DNA of 64,000 bases. It comes from Erodium maritimum. Taxonomy: Eukaryota; Streptophyta; Magnoliopsida; Geraniales; Geraniaceae. The notes under the pieces were generated by a model. It did not search any database, was not told the DNA's origin, and saw only the letters and a program-made list of their open reading frames with translations. The stretch spans positions 41,121,111 to 41,185,110 of the forward strand of contig OY997593.1 of the NCBI GenBank assembly GCA_963921825.1, in the 5' to 3' direction. Position numbers and translations under genes: made by a program. The stretch's first letter is position 1. Every line of letters begins with the position of its first letter. Positions 34,370 through 44,600 of the stretch are shown here, piece by piece.

Positions 34370-34833
34370 GGGTAGATATCGAGTAAAAACCACCCTTATT
34401 GTGCAAACGACAAACCAATCTAAGCCACAGGATGCGGTCAAAGTGACGTCAGTTGAGCGCACGCAATGCTGACACGTGGCTGCTTCGCGCGCGCCTCTGC
34501 CCGCGCGCGTGCGCGTGTTGACCACGCGCGCGCACGGGTGATGATAGTTTACAAGCACGGTGCTGATAGTTTAGTACAAATGCAAACTATCAGCACTGTG
34601 CGCGCAAAATATCAGCACCGTGCTACGCAAACTATCAGTACTCTGCGCGCGCGCCCCACGTGTCAGCACCTGGTGAGTTCGTAGTTTGCACAATAAGGTG
34701 CGGTGTGTTATATATTTATTGCCCACGTGTCAGCATCTGGTGCGCTCTGCTGACATTACTTTGGGGGGATCCTATGACTCAGATTGGTTCGTAGTTTGCA
34801 CAATAAGAGGGGGTTTGTACCTGATACCAACCC
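34370..34833. mobile_element. MITE family M1, copy d (opposite orientation)
   Basis: 464 bp. It starts GGGTAGATATCGAGTAAAAA and ends CTGATACCAACCC, i.e. the mirror of copies a-c, with TA-rich flanks on both sides. It contains GTGACGTCAG and ACACGTGG words. Confidence 0.85.
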
Positions 34834-35393
34834 TATATATATATATCGGGAATATTTCAGGTACACACCACTCTTAGGATACAAACGGTGCGGACCATGT
34901 TAATCTGCGGAAATAAAATGTAATTACATTTTATTTTGGAGGTGTTATATTTTGAATATACTTCGTTTATGTAAATCAAAAATAGGTTAGTATACGTAAA
35001 TGTAAATCGGAAATGTAAATCTACAGAAAATAATTTGTAATTACATTTCATTTCCGCAGATTTACATGGTCCGCACCGTTTGTATCCTAAGAGCATCCAC
35101 AATCATCTCGCCGACTGCCGGCGAGATGGCGCCGGCGAGATGGTATAAAATATAATTTTTTAAAGATCTCACCAGCTCACCGCCAGCGATGTCTGGAGTG
35201 GGGTACTGTTTTTGGCGAGGAGCCGCCGGCGAGATAGAGGAAAAAGCAATTAAAAAAAATTTGCAACTTAAACCCAACACTTTATTATAATTATACATAT
35301 ACCACACAATACGATAATTAAAACATACTTAGCACGCAGATGGTAATTTAATACATAATTAAACGATATCTAATTTTATTACATGATCACGAT

Positions 35394-35783
35394 CTACAAC
35401 TCGTGAACGTACTGCAGGAATTTGGGATGGTCTCGAACGATCTCCCACAGAAACAGCTTCGTGAAATGAGTGCCATGGTCGCTGTGGTGGGCAGCGGCTG
35501 CTTGAGAGCGAAGTTAATTCTCGGTACTTCCCGGCGGGGCGTTATGAACTGCTACACGGTAGCACCGTTCATAACGGTGGATTTTCCTGGCGAGATCCTG
35601 CCTGTGTTCTCGACACTGTTTCTGGGTTCTCGGCGGGGAATTGGTCGGAGCACCGTGGACAAAATTTGCGTAGACTACCGGCCAGTACCTATGATTTGGG
35701 CCCGGCCGGGCGTCCTGTAGCCAACATAGGACCAACACCATCTCTTCCTCATTGGTCCACGGGTATGAGCCTACGCCGGCCAT
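35394..35783 (-). pseudogene. Distal SANT/Myb-like ORF of the PIF element
   Basis: The ATG at 35,783 opens MAGVGSYPWTNEEEMVLVLC, a SANT/trihelix-like start (Trp, acidic patch, then a helix). A helix with CREHRQDLARKIHRYERC follows, then, past an in-frame TAA at 35,514-35,516, THFTKLFLWEIVRDHPKFLQ ending HEL at 35,394. The aromatic FxxxxxWxxVRDxPKF pattern parallels HPFTWKHWWDLVKDEHKW in the neighbouring ORF. In PIF elements this ORF1 class is a DNA-binding partner of the DDE transposase. A TATA box lies about 100 bp upstream. It is about 130 codons, shorter than the usual ORF1 and without the charged C-terminal part. Confidence 0.7.
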
Positions 35784-35880
35784 TGGTGATTCGAAGAAGG
35801 GGAGGAAAAATGGAAGAACAAAAGTTTGGGAGATAGAGAGAGAATTGGAGAAGAGGTGTGAAGAATGAAGGAGGAAAGGG

Positions 35881-35890
35881 TGCTATTTAT
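35881..35890 (-). promoter_or_regulatory. TATA box of the distal SANT ORF
   Basis: On the minus strand it reads GCTATAAATAGC, about 100 bp upstream of the ATG at 35,783. Confidence 0.7.
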
Positions 35891-36125
35891 AGCCCAAGCC
35901 GCCGCCCACAAGGGGGCATTTTGGTGTTTTTGTGGTGGTGGTGGTGGCATTAATGACACACATTCCAATAAACCTACAATTCATAAAACAACTTGTTTGA
36001 CCAAATTAAAACAATTCATTAAAGAAAACTATTACCAAAACATAAAACTTAAAAAAATTCAATAAAGGAAACTGGAATTACAACTAAAAAACAAGTACGT
36101 TAAGCTTCAAAAAAAAAGAAACAAG

Positions 36126-37109
36126 TCACTGGTTCATCAGATTGCGCAAAATCCTAAGTTGCGTCATGTGGGCCTCTACCTGCTCGGGATCCATGCCCGA
36201 AGTGTCCCTTGCTTCATCTTCGACCCACTGCTGGTATGCCATCAGCTTCAGCTGCGCAGCCTTCTCAATGGTCTTGACTTGGCTTGATTCTTTGGCCGCT
36301 ATATGGGCCCTCACGACACGATCGACAACCGCTTCCTTAGACGATGATGCAGAGCCCTTACCTCTGAGCCTTGCAGCCTTGGCAGCCTTGCAGCTCATAG
36401 GCCTCTTGTACTGGGGTTGACCTTCCGTATTAGCACCCGTCGTCTGCTGACTGTCCTCAACGCCCGGCGTGTCTTCCCGAGTGCGCTTCCCCGAGTCGGT
36501 AGAATCTTCGACATCGAACTCCGTAACCGGTGTCGGTACAACGGGCTCGTCAACGGAAAAGAAAGCGGAATTCCACTTGTGTTCATCTTTCACAAGATCC
36601 CACCAGTGTTTCCATGTGAATGGATGCTTACAAGCCTTTACGTATTGCTCCTCGGTCAACTTCATGATTCCCGCATCGTTTCGGCCGCTCCTGTGGTCTA
36701 TGCAGTTCTTCACAAACAGCCCTTAGAAGAACGTCACTCGGGTATTTGTCTGCTTCCAGTGGTCTTTGCACTGCTTAGCCGTCCCCACCGGGTCATCCGG
36801 GCCCCGAGTAGAAGCCAGTTCCTCAGCGATGTCCCCCTAGTACTTCAGGTTGTGCTTCTGGTTGCCATGAACTGAGTCGTACGAGTTGTGCATCCAAGCT
36901 CGAACTAACCTGCAGTCCTCCTCGTCGGTCCACAAGACACGCTTTGCTTTGACCTTTGACCGACGGACGTCGGCGGGCTCGGTAGTTGGTGGAGAGGATT
37001 GAACGGTTGGGTTGGGGGACAAAAGAGGGTCCAAGAACTCTTGGGACAACATTTCATCCGTCACCGACCTATAGATGGATGCCCACTCGTTGAGATCGAA
37101 AGAAGCCAT
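36126..37109 (-). pseudogene. Proximal SANT/Myb-like ORF1 of the PIF element
   Basis: The frame runs 328 codons from the ATG at 37,109 to the stop at 36,126, with in-frame stops at 36,837-36,839 (TAG) and 36,723-36,725 (TAA) and no frameshift. It begins MASFDLNEWASIYRSVTDEM. A SANT domain follows at about residues 45-110 (VLWTDEEDCRLVRAWMHNSY ... TAKQCKDHWKQTN), then HPFTWKHWWDLVKDEHKWNS and a low-complexity region. A Lys/Arg patch (KAAKAARLRGKG) precedes a C-terminal helix with EDEARDTSGMDPEQVEAH. This is the layout of plant PIF ORF1 proteins, often mis-annotated as 'glutathione S-transferase T3-like'. The role in live elements is DNA binding and recruitment of the DDE nuclease. Two stops in an otherwise clean frame suggest recent death. 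Confidence 0.85.
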
Positions 37110-37185
37110 AGCTAAAGTTCGAAACTATGGAAGTGTAGTAGAAGGAGAAAGAAATTGATTGTGTGTGAAAAATGTGTTTGTGGGG

Positions 37186-37196
37186 TGTTATTTATA
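37186..37196 (-). promoter_or_regulatory. TATA box of the proximal SANT ORF
   Basis: On the minus strand it reads CCTATAAATAAC, about 80 bp upstream of the ATG at 37,109. Confidence 0.7.
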
Positions 37197-37498
37197 GGGC
37201 GGGGGGAAGTGAAAATAGGAGTAAATGGTGCTGCCAACGAGGTGGACACGTGTCGCCAGCGAGGGGGTCGCCAACCGCCGGCGCGCCGCCCGAGACAGAC
37301 CAGGTCAAACTCGCCAGCGAGATCTGCTGGCGAGAACGTCAACGTCTATCTTTCTCGCCTGCAGCCTTCTCGCCTCCTCCTTGCCTGCTCCCCGCCTCCT
37401 CCTCGCCGGCGACATCTCCTCGCCAGCTGCTTATCGCCCACGACTGTGGGTGCTCAAAGAGTGGTGTGTACCTGAAAGCTATTATATATATATATATA

Positions 37499-38119
37499 GG
37501 GTTTGTTTCTATTGCGAACTCCCAATTGGAGTGCGAACTACGAACTCCAATTGGAAGAATGACACATGGCAGAATTTTTTAAAGAAGCATTTTTTTTCAA
37601 GTTCGCTAATTTAATCATTCCCGCTTCGTTTTAACTCCGATTTTTTTTATTCTTGCACCATTATTTTTATTTTGCCAAGATCTATCTATAGAGATGCATA
37701 TTGAATATATTTGGAGCACGGGAAATCAAAATATGAAAAGTGTGACGTAATGTGAATCGGATGAACATATAAAATGTAAATCTATGGAAATAAAATATAA
37801 ATATGCGGAATTAAAATGTAATTACATTTTAAGTCTGTAAAATTACATTTTGTCTGGGTAGTTACGCCTTATTTTTCCTATTTTGTTTTTTCGTGCTCCA
37901 AATATGTTCAATATGCATCTCTAAAGATAGATCTTGGAAAAATAAAAATAATGGTGAAAGAATAAAAAAAAATCGGAGTTAAAACGAAGCAGGAATGATT
38001 AAATTAACGAACTTGAGAAAAGAAATAAATGCTTCATTAAAAAATTCTGCCATGTTTCATTCTCCTGATTGGAGTTCGTAGTTTTCACCCCAATTTGGGT
38101 TCGCAGCTGAAACCTTCCC
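37499..38119. mobile_element. MITE M3, 621 bp, fully palindromic
   Basis: The left end reads GGGTTTGTTTCTATTGCGAA and GTGCGAACTACGAACTCCAA; the right end, inverted, reads GGGAAGGTTTCAGCTGCGAA and AAAACTACGAACTCCAAT. The inner arms are also complementary (ATTCAATATGCATC and CAAGATCTATC words recur inverted at 37,890-37,940). No coding capacity. (TA)n tracts flank it at 37,483-37,498 and 38,120-38,132. Confidence 0.85.
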
Positions 38120-38132
38120 TATATATATATAT

Positions 38133-38510
38133 CATACACACATATACTCATCAATTTTAATAGACAACAAAGTCACAATCACGACTTCATAAATAAAATT
38201 ATAAAGCCAAATTTCCAATATGATTTAAATGCAAAAGACCAATCTAACACCAATTGAAGGATCGATAAAACATCATATATTTGTAACGGAATTAAAAAAT
38301 TCAATCCAAAGCAAAAAATATTACATCTTAATGAATGATAAAATTGTGAGGATTACTTACTTGATATGTAGAACAAAATTGATTTAGCTCCAAAAATACG
38401 AAGCCTTTAGTGTATCCACACCGAGAAACGATCTGATACTTTCAACCTTTGAGAAGACAATAGAGGAAGAACGATTCTTCTTTGATTTGTATGGGAAAGA
38501 GTAGAAAATG
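38133..38510. other. AT-rich flank ending in the L1 target duplication
   Basis: No gene was recognised. The last 13 bases (38,498-38,510, AGAGTAGAAAATG) are the left copy of the L1 target-site duplication. The sequence continues at 40,577, so these two stretches were joined before the insertion. Confidence 0.5.
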
Positions 38511-40563
38511 GGGTCTCCCTCAAAGTGTATTCTAGTAACAAACGAACTAGAAGAGACAATTTGGCCAGGTCCAAATCCTCTGACTTGAAATCCGTGCCAA
38601 ACCCTAAACTTACCCTCCCGCCGCCGCTTCTCCCTCGCCGGTGACAGCCACAGCCTCCATGGATGTGGCTGTTTCCGGCGAGTTCCCTTCGTTCCTTTCT
38701 CCTCTTCCACAGATCCAAGCTTCTCCTCAGTCAAGTCCTCCTTCTTCATCGTTTTCTTCATCGTTGCTGGATGTATGACGTCGGACTCGCATGACGTTCC
38801 GGCCTCGGCTCGACGGCGCTCGCATGGGGTGTTTTCCACCAGATCGGACCTTCTGGTTGTCTTCTACGGCAGTTTTGATGTTCGGTCAACGGTCTGTGAG
38901 CGTGGACTTGGGTTGGGCTTCTTCTCGCAGGAAGCTCGTGGAGCTTGGTGGCCGGAGCTCGGCTTCTATGCCGGTTCCTTCTCGTCCTCGTCTCTGTTGA
39001 CGTTGCTCCGGTGTGGAGGTCGACTTCAGTGCCCGGCGTAGTGCCTGGCGAGTGGCAGCCGTTTTCTTGTGTCGGCTCAGTGGCCCAAGTAGGGTTCCCC
39101 CTGGGTCTGGCTTGGGTCGGGCCGGGTCGGTCTCGGATTCTGGGCTGGGTTTGGTATGCAATCAACTTTGGGCCGGGTCAGGACTACACCACATCTTGTT
39201 GGTTCAGATTTTGAGACTGGTTTTTGTTTTGGGCCTTGTGGCTCTTGAAGGTTCAGGCACCGTTTGGAACAGGATCTCATTTGGATTCAAAGGTGACGCC
39301 GCCCTCTGGCCTTCATCCTCCCGAGTGGCGCGGAAGGTTATCCCGGCCTCCTCGAGCTACCCAGGGGCATAACCGCTGCTTCCCCTCTCGGCTTCGGTTT
39401 GAAGAAATTTTGGTTCTCTTCATGCATTCTCGGTGCTAACCAAAGCGTTAAGCACACCCTCCGTGAGCTCGAAGTCGTCCGAGTCTGCTATCACGCAATT
39501 TCACTAAAGCCCTTCACCTGCACCATGTCGGAGTGGTTTGAGACGAGGTTCTCAGTGAAGAGACTCTCTGGAGAAAGTTGGGGCGCGTGAGGTCGTGTGG
39601 TTTCAGCTCGGTTCGTTGCTAGGAAAAGCACTCGGTTCTAGGGTTAGGCTTTGGGTGGCTCTTTGTTCCGGAGTTCTTAGCTGTGGTTGGTGTTTTTTGG
39701 ATCTCTCCGGTGATAGCCGATGTCTGACAGAAAGGCATGTCTGGTGTTCGGTATAAATACCAGGTCCCCTACATGCGATTCTCGGTGTTGGCCAGTTTCG
39801 TGTCGAGGGCCGGCACGGGTACATGCCTTGATGGTCAGTTTTGAAGTTGCCTACGTCCTATCCCCTCGGTAAGCCAAGTCTCTCCTATTCGAGCATGCTA
39901 CTTTAGTAATTAGTTTCGCTTCATCTCGACCCGGTGGTGGGTCGAGCTCCTCGGTTAAATGGTTGACCGCCGGCGAGTTTCATGGGTGTTGTTCGCCCCT
40001 CAGAAGCCATCTGCTAGGGTTGGTATGGTAATTCGGATCTGTCTCAGCCGTTCGTGGTGTTTGCCACCGACATTATAGTTATTGCCTTTCGATGGGCAGT
40101 TCTATAGGGATGGATGTCAGTTCAGCAAATCAGGGATATGGTTTGGATTTTCTCCGGTGAGGTTCGGCAGTTGGAATTTACCCCCCCCCCCCCCCCCCCC
40201 CCCAGGGCTTCATGGTGGTCACATTTGGGTACTCAAGACCCGATTTTCAAAATTCAGAGTTTTGCGAGTTTCTCACCTGTATTCGGTTCTTCAGGGCTTC
40301 ATGGTAGTAAAATCTAGTTTTTAGAACTTGCTCATCTGTTTTCCTGTATCTGTAGGCTGCGTCCTACTTTCATTTCATTTGTGATACCGTCCGAAGATGA
40401 AGGTTGCGACCTTCTAGGAGGTGGGGTTTTCAGTTCATTCCCCTGTGGTTTCATGTGTGGTGTTCTTTTTTGTGCCTTGATCTGTAGTGAAAGATCGGCC
40501 CTGTACTCCTCTACTCCCTTGTTGAAGGTTTTAATCTAAATTTGTCTTGCTGATCAAAAAAAG
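38511..40563 (+). mobile_element. L1-type non-LTR retroposon without recognisable ORFs
   Basis: It is bounded by 13-bp direct repeats AGAGTAGAAAATG at 38,498-38,510 and 40,564-40,576. Its 3' end (about 40,510-40,562) reads TTTTAATCTAAATTTGTC then GCTGATCAAAAAAA, the usual tail of plant L1 elements and like the two minus-strand tails at 47,305 and 49,271. The 2.05-kb body gives no RRM, endonuclease or reverse transcriptase on the sense strand. It may be a 5'-truncated copy dominated by 3' UTR, or a non-autonomous L1 carrying foreign sequence. It holds a C23 run. Confidence 0.75.
40181..40203. repeat. Poly-C tract (C23)
   Basis: Twenty-three C in a row inside the L1-type element, flanked by a GCTTCATGGT word that also recurs at 40,297. 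Confidence 0.9.
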
Positions 40564-40576
40564 AGAGTAGAAAATG

Positions 40577-41443
40577 AAGGCTAGGGAAAAAAAGATTAAG
40601 AAGAATCTTAAACCTAATTTCTACGTTTAAATACCTATCATTATTGGGTCTAAGAACAAATTGGACTTTAAACCCGATTAGACCTAGGACAAACCCAACA
40701 TAAGCCGCATGTATATCAAAATGAACCTACCCTTAAAGTTAAATTAGTCTTTTGTTCAATTATAACACATTCGTTATAATTTTAATGAAAGGAAATTATT
40801 CTGAACTATGCACACTTTACAAATCACTATCCTGAATTTTAAATTGTAACATCTCGCGACCCTAAAATAATTAAGATTGATCAACATTAATTCAGATTGA
40901 AAGAGAGAAACGATTAAGGGTACGAGACCAAGACTTGGAACGCAACAAATGCACATTAATACAAAAGCATTATAGCAGACTAATATACATTTGTTGTGAA
41001 TTATATACAAAAAGGCTTCATAGGAATTTCCTTATGATTCTTAGAAAGCAAACCGGTTTCCATATCGTCCTTGGGTTTCTCGAGCTTCTTCTCCACCAGA
41101 TCTTCTTCATGTTCATGATCTTCATTGGGTTTTTGGAGCTTCTTCTCCTTCTACATTGAGTTTCTTGTACCTCTTATTCATAGGAGGCAAGCAAGCAAAC
41201 CATGCTCGATCATGCTCACTCTGGGACTCACCATGAATATGATCAACAAATTAGCTTCTCCAGGACTCACTATGATCAACACATTGGCATCTTCTCTCAC
41301 GAACCCTGTTAAACTTGGCATATTCCCTAAGCGTGAGACCTGAAAACCTCTCACATGTTCGACGCCTTGATTAATGACCAAGGCATACACACACATATAT
41401 ACGGGAGTATAGTCTCTTTAGACGTACAAAATAATTAAGGACG
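40577..41443. other. AT-rich flank, no intact gene; possible LTR edge
   Basis: No gene is supported. At about 40,847 the sequence TGTAACATCTCGCGACC resembles a common LTR terminus of plant gypsy elements, but no partner was found. Two similar stretches with GAGCTTCTTCTCC (41,079 and 41,139) form a short direct repeat. The last five bases (41,439-41,443, GGACG) are the copia target duplication. Confidence 0.4.
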
Positions 41444-41680
41444 TGTTGTGAAAATACGTGGAGACTATGTGGCCATCACCCTTGCATGCTTAACATGTGG
41501 AATTGACTCATCATTTACATAGGCTATATATAGCACTTTGTGCTCATGTAAGAGACACGGTTATACAGACACAAAAATAGAAAGAGATGTGAAGTTATTT
41601 AGTAAAGTGTTTTGATCTTTTAGTAAAAGAAGTTCGATCGTTTAGTTTCGGTTCTGATCGTTTGAAAAATAATCACAACA
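41444..41680 (+). repeat. 5' LTR of the copia element
   Basis: 237 bp with a TATA-like GGCTATATATAGC at about 41,522-41,534. The sequence directly after it (CGTTATCAGCACGA) is the likely primer-binding region; the primer tRNA was not identified. Confidence 0.95.
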
Positions 41681-44600
41681 CGTTATCAGCACGACTCCGC
41701 TCTGTTTAATTGCTAAGTTTTTCAAACTCGTTATTCAGTACGAACGCTCTGTTCTACCGTTCAGGTATCAAATTTTCATATTATCGTTAATTTGTTTATA
41801 CCTGATTCATGCTCCTTTATATAAGTTATTTACGGTTTTAATAAGTATGTTATGTGACTGCCAATATAAATTGGATCTTTCACATCAGAAATTTGATATT
41901 TACCGTATTCTTGTATTTATCATTATTACTCGAATTTGATATTTGTTAAAACCGAAACGTTTGGACCAGAAGTTCCAAATATATAATACTAGCGACCCAA
42001 TATGTGTTGGACTAGAAGTTCCAAAATAAAATACCAACGACCTGAAGTCGAGTATGATCCTGGCATACAATTATTTTGATCAATGTTCAGGATGTATAAC
42101 TTGAAAAAACTTAATTATGCACCCCTTAGGCTAGACGGGAAGAACTATTATGAATGGGCGCTAGACACGACTCTCCACTTGAGATCTTAGAATCTTGGAG
42201 ACGTCATAAAAGAGGGGAATACCGAGTCAGTTAAAAAAAAGCCACGGTCACAATATTATTCTGTCATCACATACATAGGGATCTACGACTTGAATACATA
42301 GCTGACGAAGACCCCCTTAGTTTATGGGTTCAGCTCAAAGAGAGATTTGAGCATATGAAAGCAATAACTATCCCTCGTGCCCAATATGATTGGTCTAACC
42401 TCCGGTTACATGACTTTAAGTCTATAAATGAGTACAATTCGGCAATGTTTAAAATTGTTTCCAAGCTTCGCAGTTGTGGTGAGAAAATAACTTACGAATC
42501 TATGCTTGAGAAAACATTCTCCACGTTCCATCCCTCGAATATGCTCCTGCAGCAGCAATATCGAGGAAAAAAGTTTAAGAAATTTACAGATCTGATTGCT
42601 TGTTTGCTCGTTGCAGAGTAGAACAATGAATTATTAATGAAAAACCATCAAACTCACCCTGTAGGCAGTGCTCCATTCCCTGAAGCGAATGTGACAGGAT
42701 ATGATGGTAACTCTGGACCCAGACGAGTCCGAGGACCCTTTAGAGGTCGAGGTCGAGGTCGTGGACGTGGTCGTAGTCAGAGATATGGGCAAAACAATTT
42801 CCAACCTTATAGAAGAGATGATAGGGTGTACCACCAGAAGTGGACCCGATATGAGAAAAGAAAAGGCCCATAGAACCTGACTCCCGTAAATGCCGAAAAC
42901 ATATGTTATCGTTGTGGAGGGACCGATCATTGGTCACGAGTATGTCGTGTGCCAAACCACTTGGTAAAGTTATACCAAGAGTCGATAAAGGGAAAGAAGA
43001 AGGTCGCTGAGACAAATTTCATTGATCATGTGAGCCCTGAAGATGCTCCGATCAAGCTTACAGTCTCCGACTTCTATAAAGATGATGACGAAATTGTGGA
43101 CCGTGAAGAAAATGTAGATTGAACTTGTGTCGTTATGTATTCCCCTACTTTAAGTCAATGTGAAATATATATAATGTTTTTGCAATCCTTTCCTAAGTTT
43201 ACAAACTAAAGGATATGGATCCCAACTATGGGTCACATATTTGTATAAATGATGGCAAATTATGTATTGTTGATTGCGCGTCGACGCACACAATCTTAAG
43301 AGATAAAAAATATTTCTCTTATTTAACCTTGGTTGAAGCAAATGTTAGCACAATTACGGGTACTGAAAATTTGATAGAAGGCTCCGGAAGAGCTACCTTG
43401 ATATTAGAAAATGGAACAAGGTTAAATACCCATAATGCTTTATATGCAAGTAAATCAAGAAGAAATCTACTTTGCTTCAAGGATATTCGTAGCAACGGAT
43501 ATCATGTCGAGACCAGAAGTGAAAATGAGACTGAGTTTCTCTGTATCACTTTTAATAAGTGTGGCGAAAAGCGTGCACTTGAAAAATTACAGGTTATATC
43601 ATCAGGTTTGTATTATACAACCATAAGAACCGTTGAAACCTACGCAACAATGAACCAGAAGTTCATTAATCCAAATGCTTTTATGCTTTGGCACAATCGT
43701 CTTGGTCATCCGGGATCGACCATGATGCGTAGGATTGTTGAAAACTCATGTGGGCATTTATTAAAGGACCAGAAGATCCTAATGTCCAATGAGATATCAT
43801 GTACAGCTTGTTCACAAGGAAATTTAGTGGTCCGACCATCGCAAACCAAGATTAACATTGAAATGTCATATTTCCAGCAAAGGATTCAGGGAGATATATG
43901 TGGCCCTATACATCCAGCTAGTGGACCATTTAGTTATTTCATGGTCCAAATAGACGCATCCAGCAGATGGTCTCATATTTGATTATTGTCAACGCGAAAT
44001 GTTGCGTTTGCTAAATTACTAGCACAAATCATTAAGCTAAGGGCACATTTCCCTGATCATCCCATTAAGTCCATTCGTCTTGATAATGCTGGTGAGTTCA
44101 CATCAAGAGCATTTGATGATTATTGCATGTCTTTAGGGATTGATATTGAACATCCCGCTGCACATGTCCAATCCCAAAATGGGTTAGCAGAATCGTTTAT
44201 CAAACGTATACAGGTAATTGCACGTACATTACTAATGCAATCACAATTACCTATTTCTGCTTGGGGACATGCTGTATTACATGCTGCATCTTTAATTCGT
44301 ATAAGACCAAGTGCTTATCATCAATATTCTCCTGTACAATTTGTGTGTGGGAACCAACCTAATGTTTCCCATTTGCGAACCTTTGGTTGCGCAGTGCAAG
44401 TGCCGATCGCACCTACTCAACGCACAAAAATGGGACCCCAACGTCGGTTGGGGATATATGTTGGTTTTGACTCACCGTCCATTATAAGGTACCTTGAACC
44501 TTGGACGGGTGATTTGTTTACTGCAAGATTTGCAGATTGTCATTTTGATGAGACAACATTTCCACCTCTAGGTGAGAATGATAAGCCTCCTGAAGTAAGG

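Larger units (their letters stand above)
35091..37455 (-). mobile_element. PIF/Harbinger-type element with two SANT/Myb ORFs and no visible DDE transposase
   Basis: The termini GAGCATCCACAATC and (inverted right end) GAGCACCCACAGTC are typical of plant PIF/Harbinger elements. The flanks TAA (35,088-35,090) and AAA (37,456-37,458) fit a 3-bp TAA target duplication with one change; the M2 host sequence supports the insertion point. Both subterminal regions are rich in GGCGAG/CTCGCC words. Both genes are on the minus strand, each with its own TATA box, and both resemble the Myb/SANT ORF1 of PIF elements. The expected DDE nuclease ORF is absent, so this copy is non-autonomous. Confidence 0.8.
34847..37482. 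mobile_element. Short MITE M2 with long near-perfect TIRs, split by a PIF/Harbinger element
   Basis: The left end is GGGAATATTTCAGGTACACA, followed by CTTAGGATACAAACGGTGCG and GACCATGTTAATCTGCGG. The inverted copy lies at about 35,055-35,090 (CCGCAGATTTACATGGTCCG, then TTTGTATCCTAA) and finishes at 37,459-37,480 (GAGTGGTGTGTACCTGAAAG). Without the inserted element (35,091-37,455 plus 3 bp) it is about 270 bp and almost fully self-complementary. (TA)n flanks both ends. Confidence 0.85.

Noticed and set aside
38384-38839. 151-codon minus-strand ORF
   Set aside because: It crosses the left junction of the L1-type insertion, so it cannot be an original gene.
38775-39372. Overlapping ORFs on both strands at 38.8-39.4 kb
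   Set aside because: GC-rich body of the L1-type element; no RRM, endonuclease or RT motif on the sense strand.
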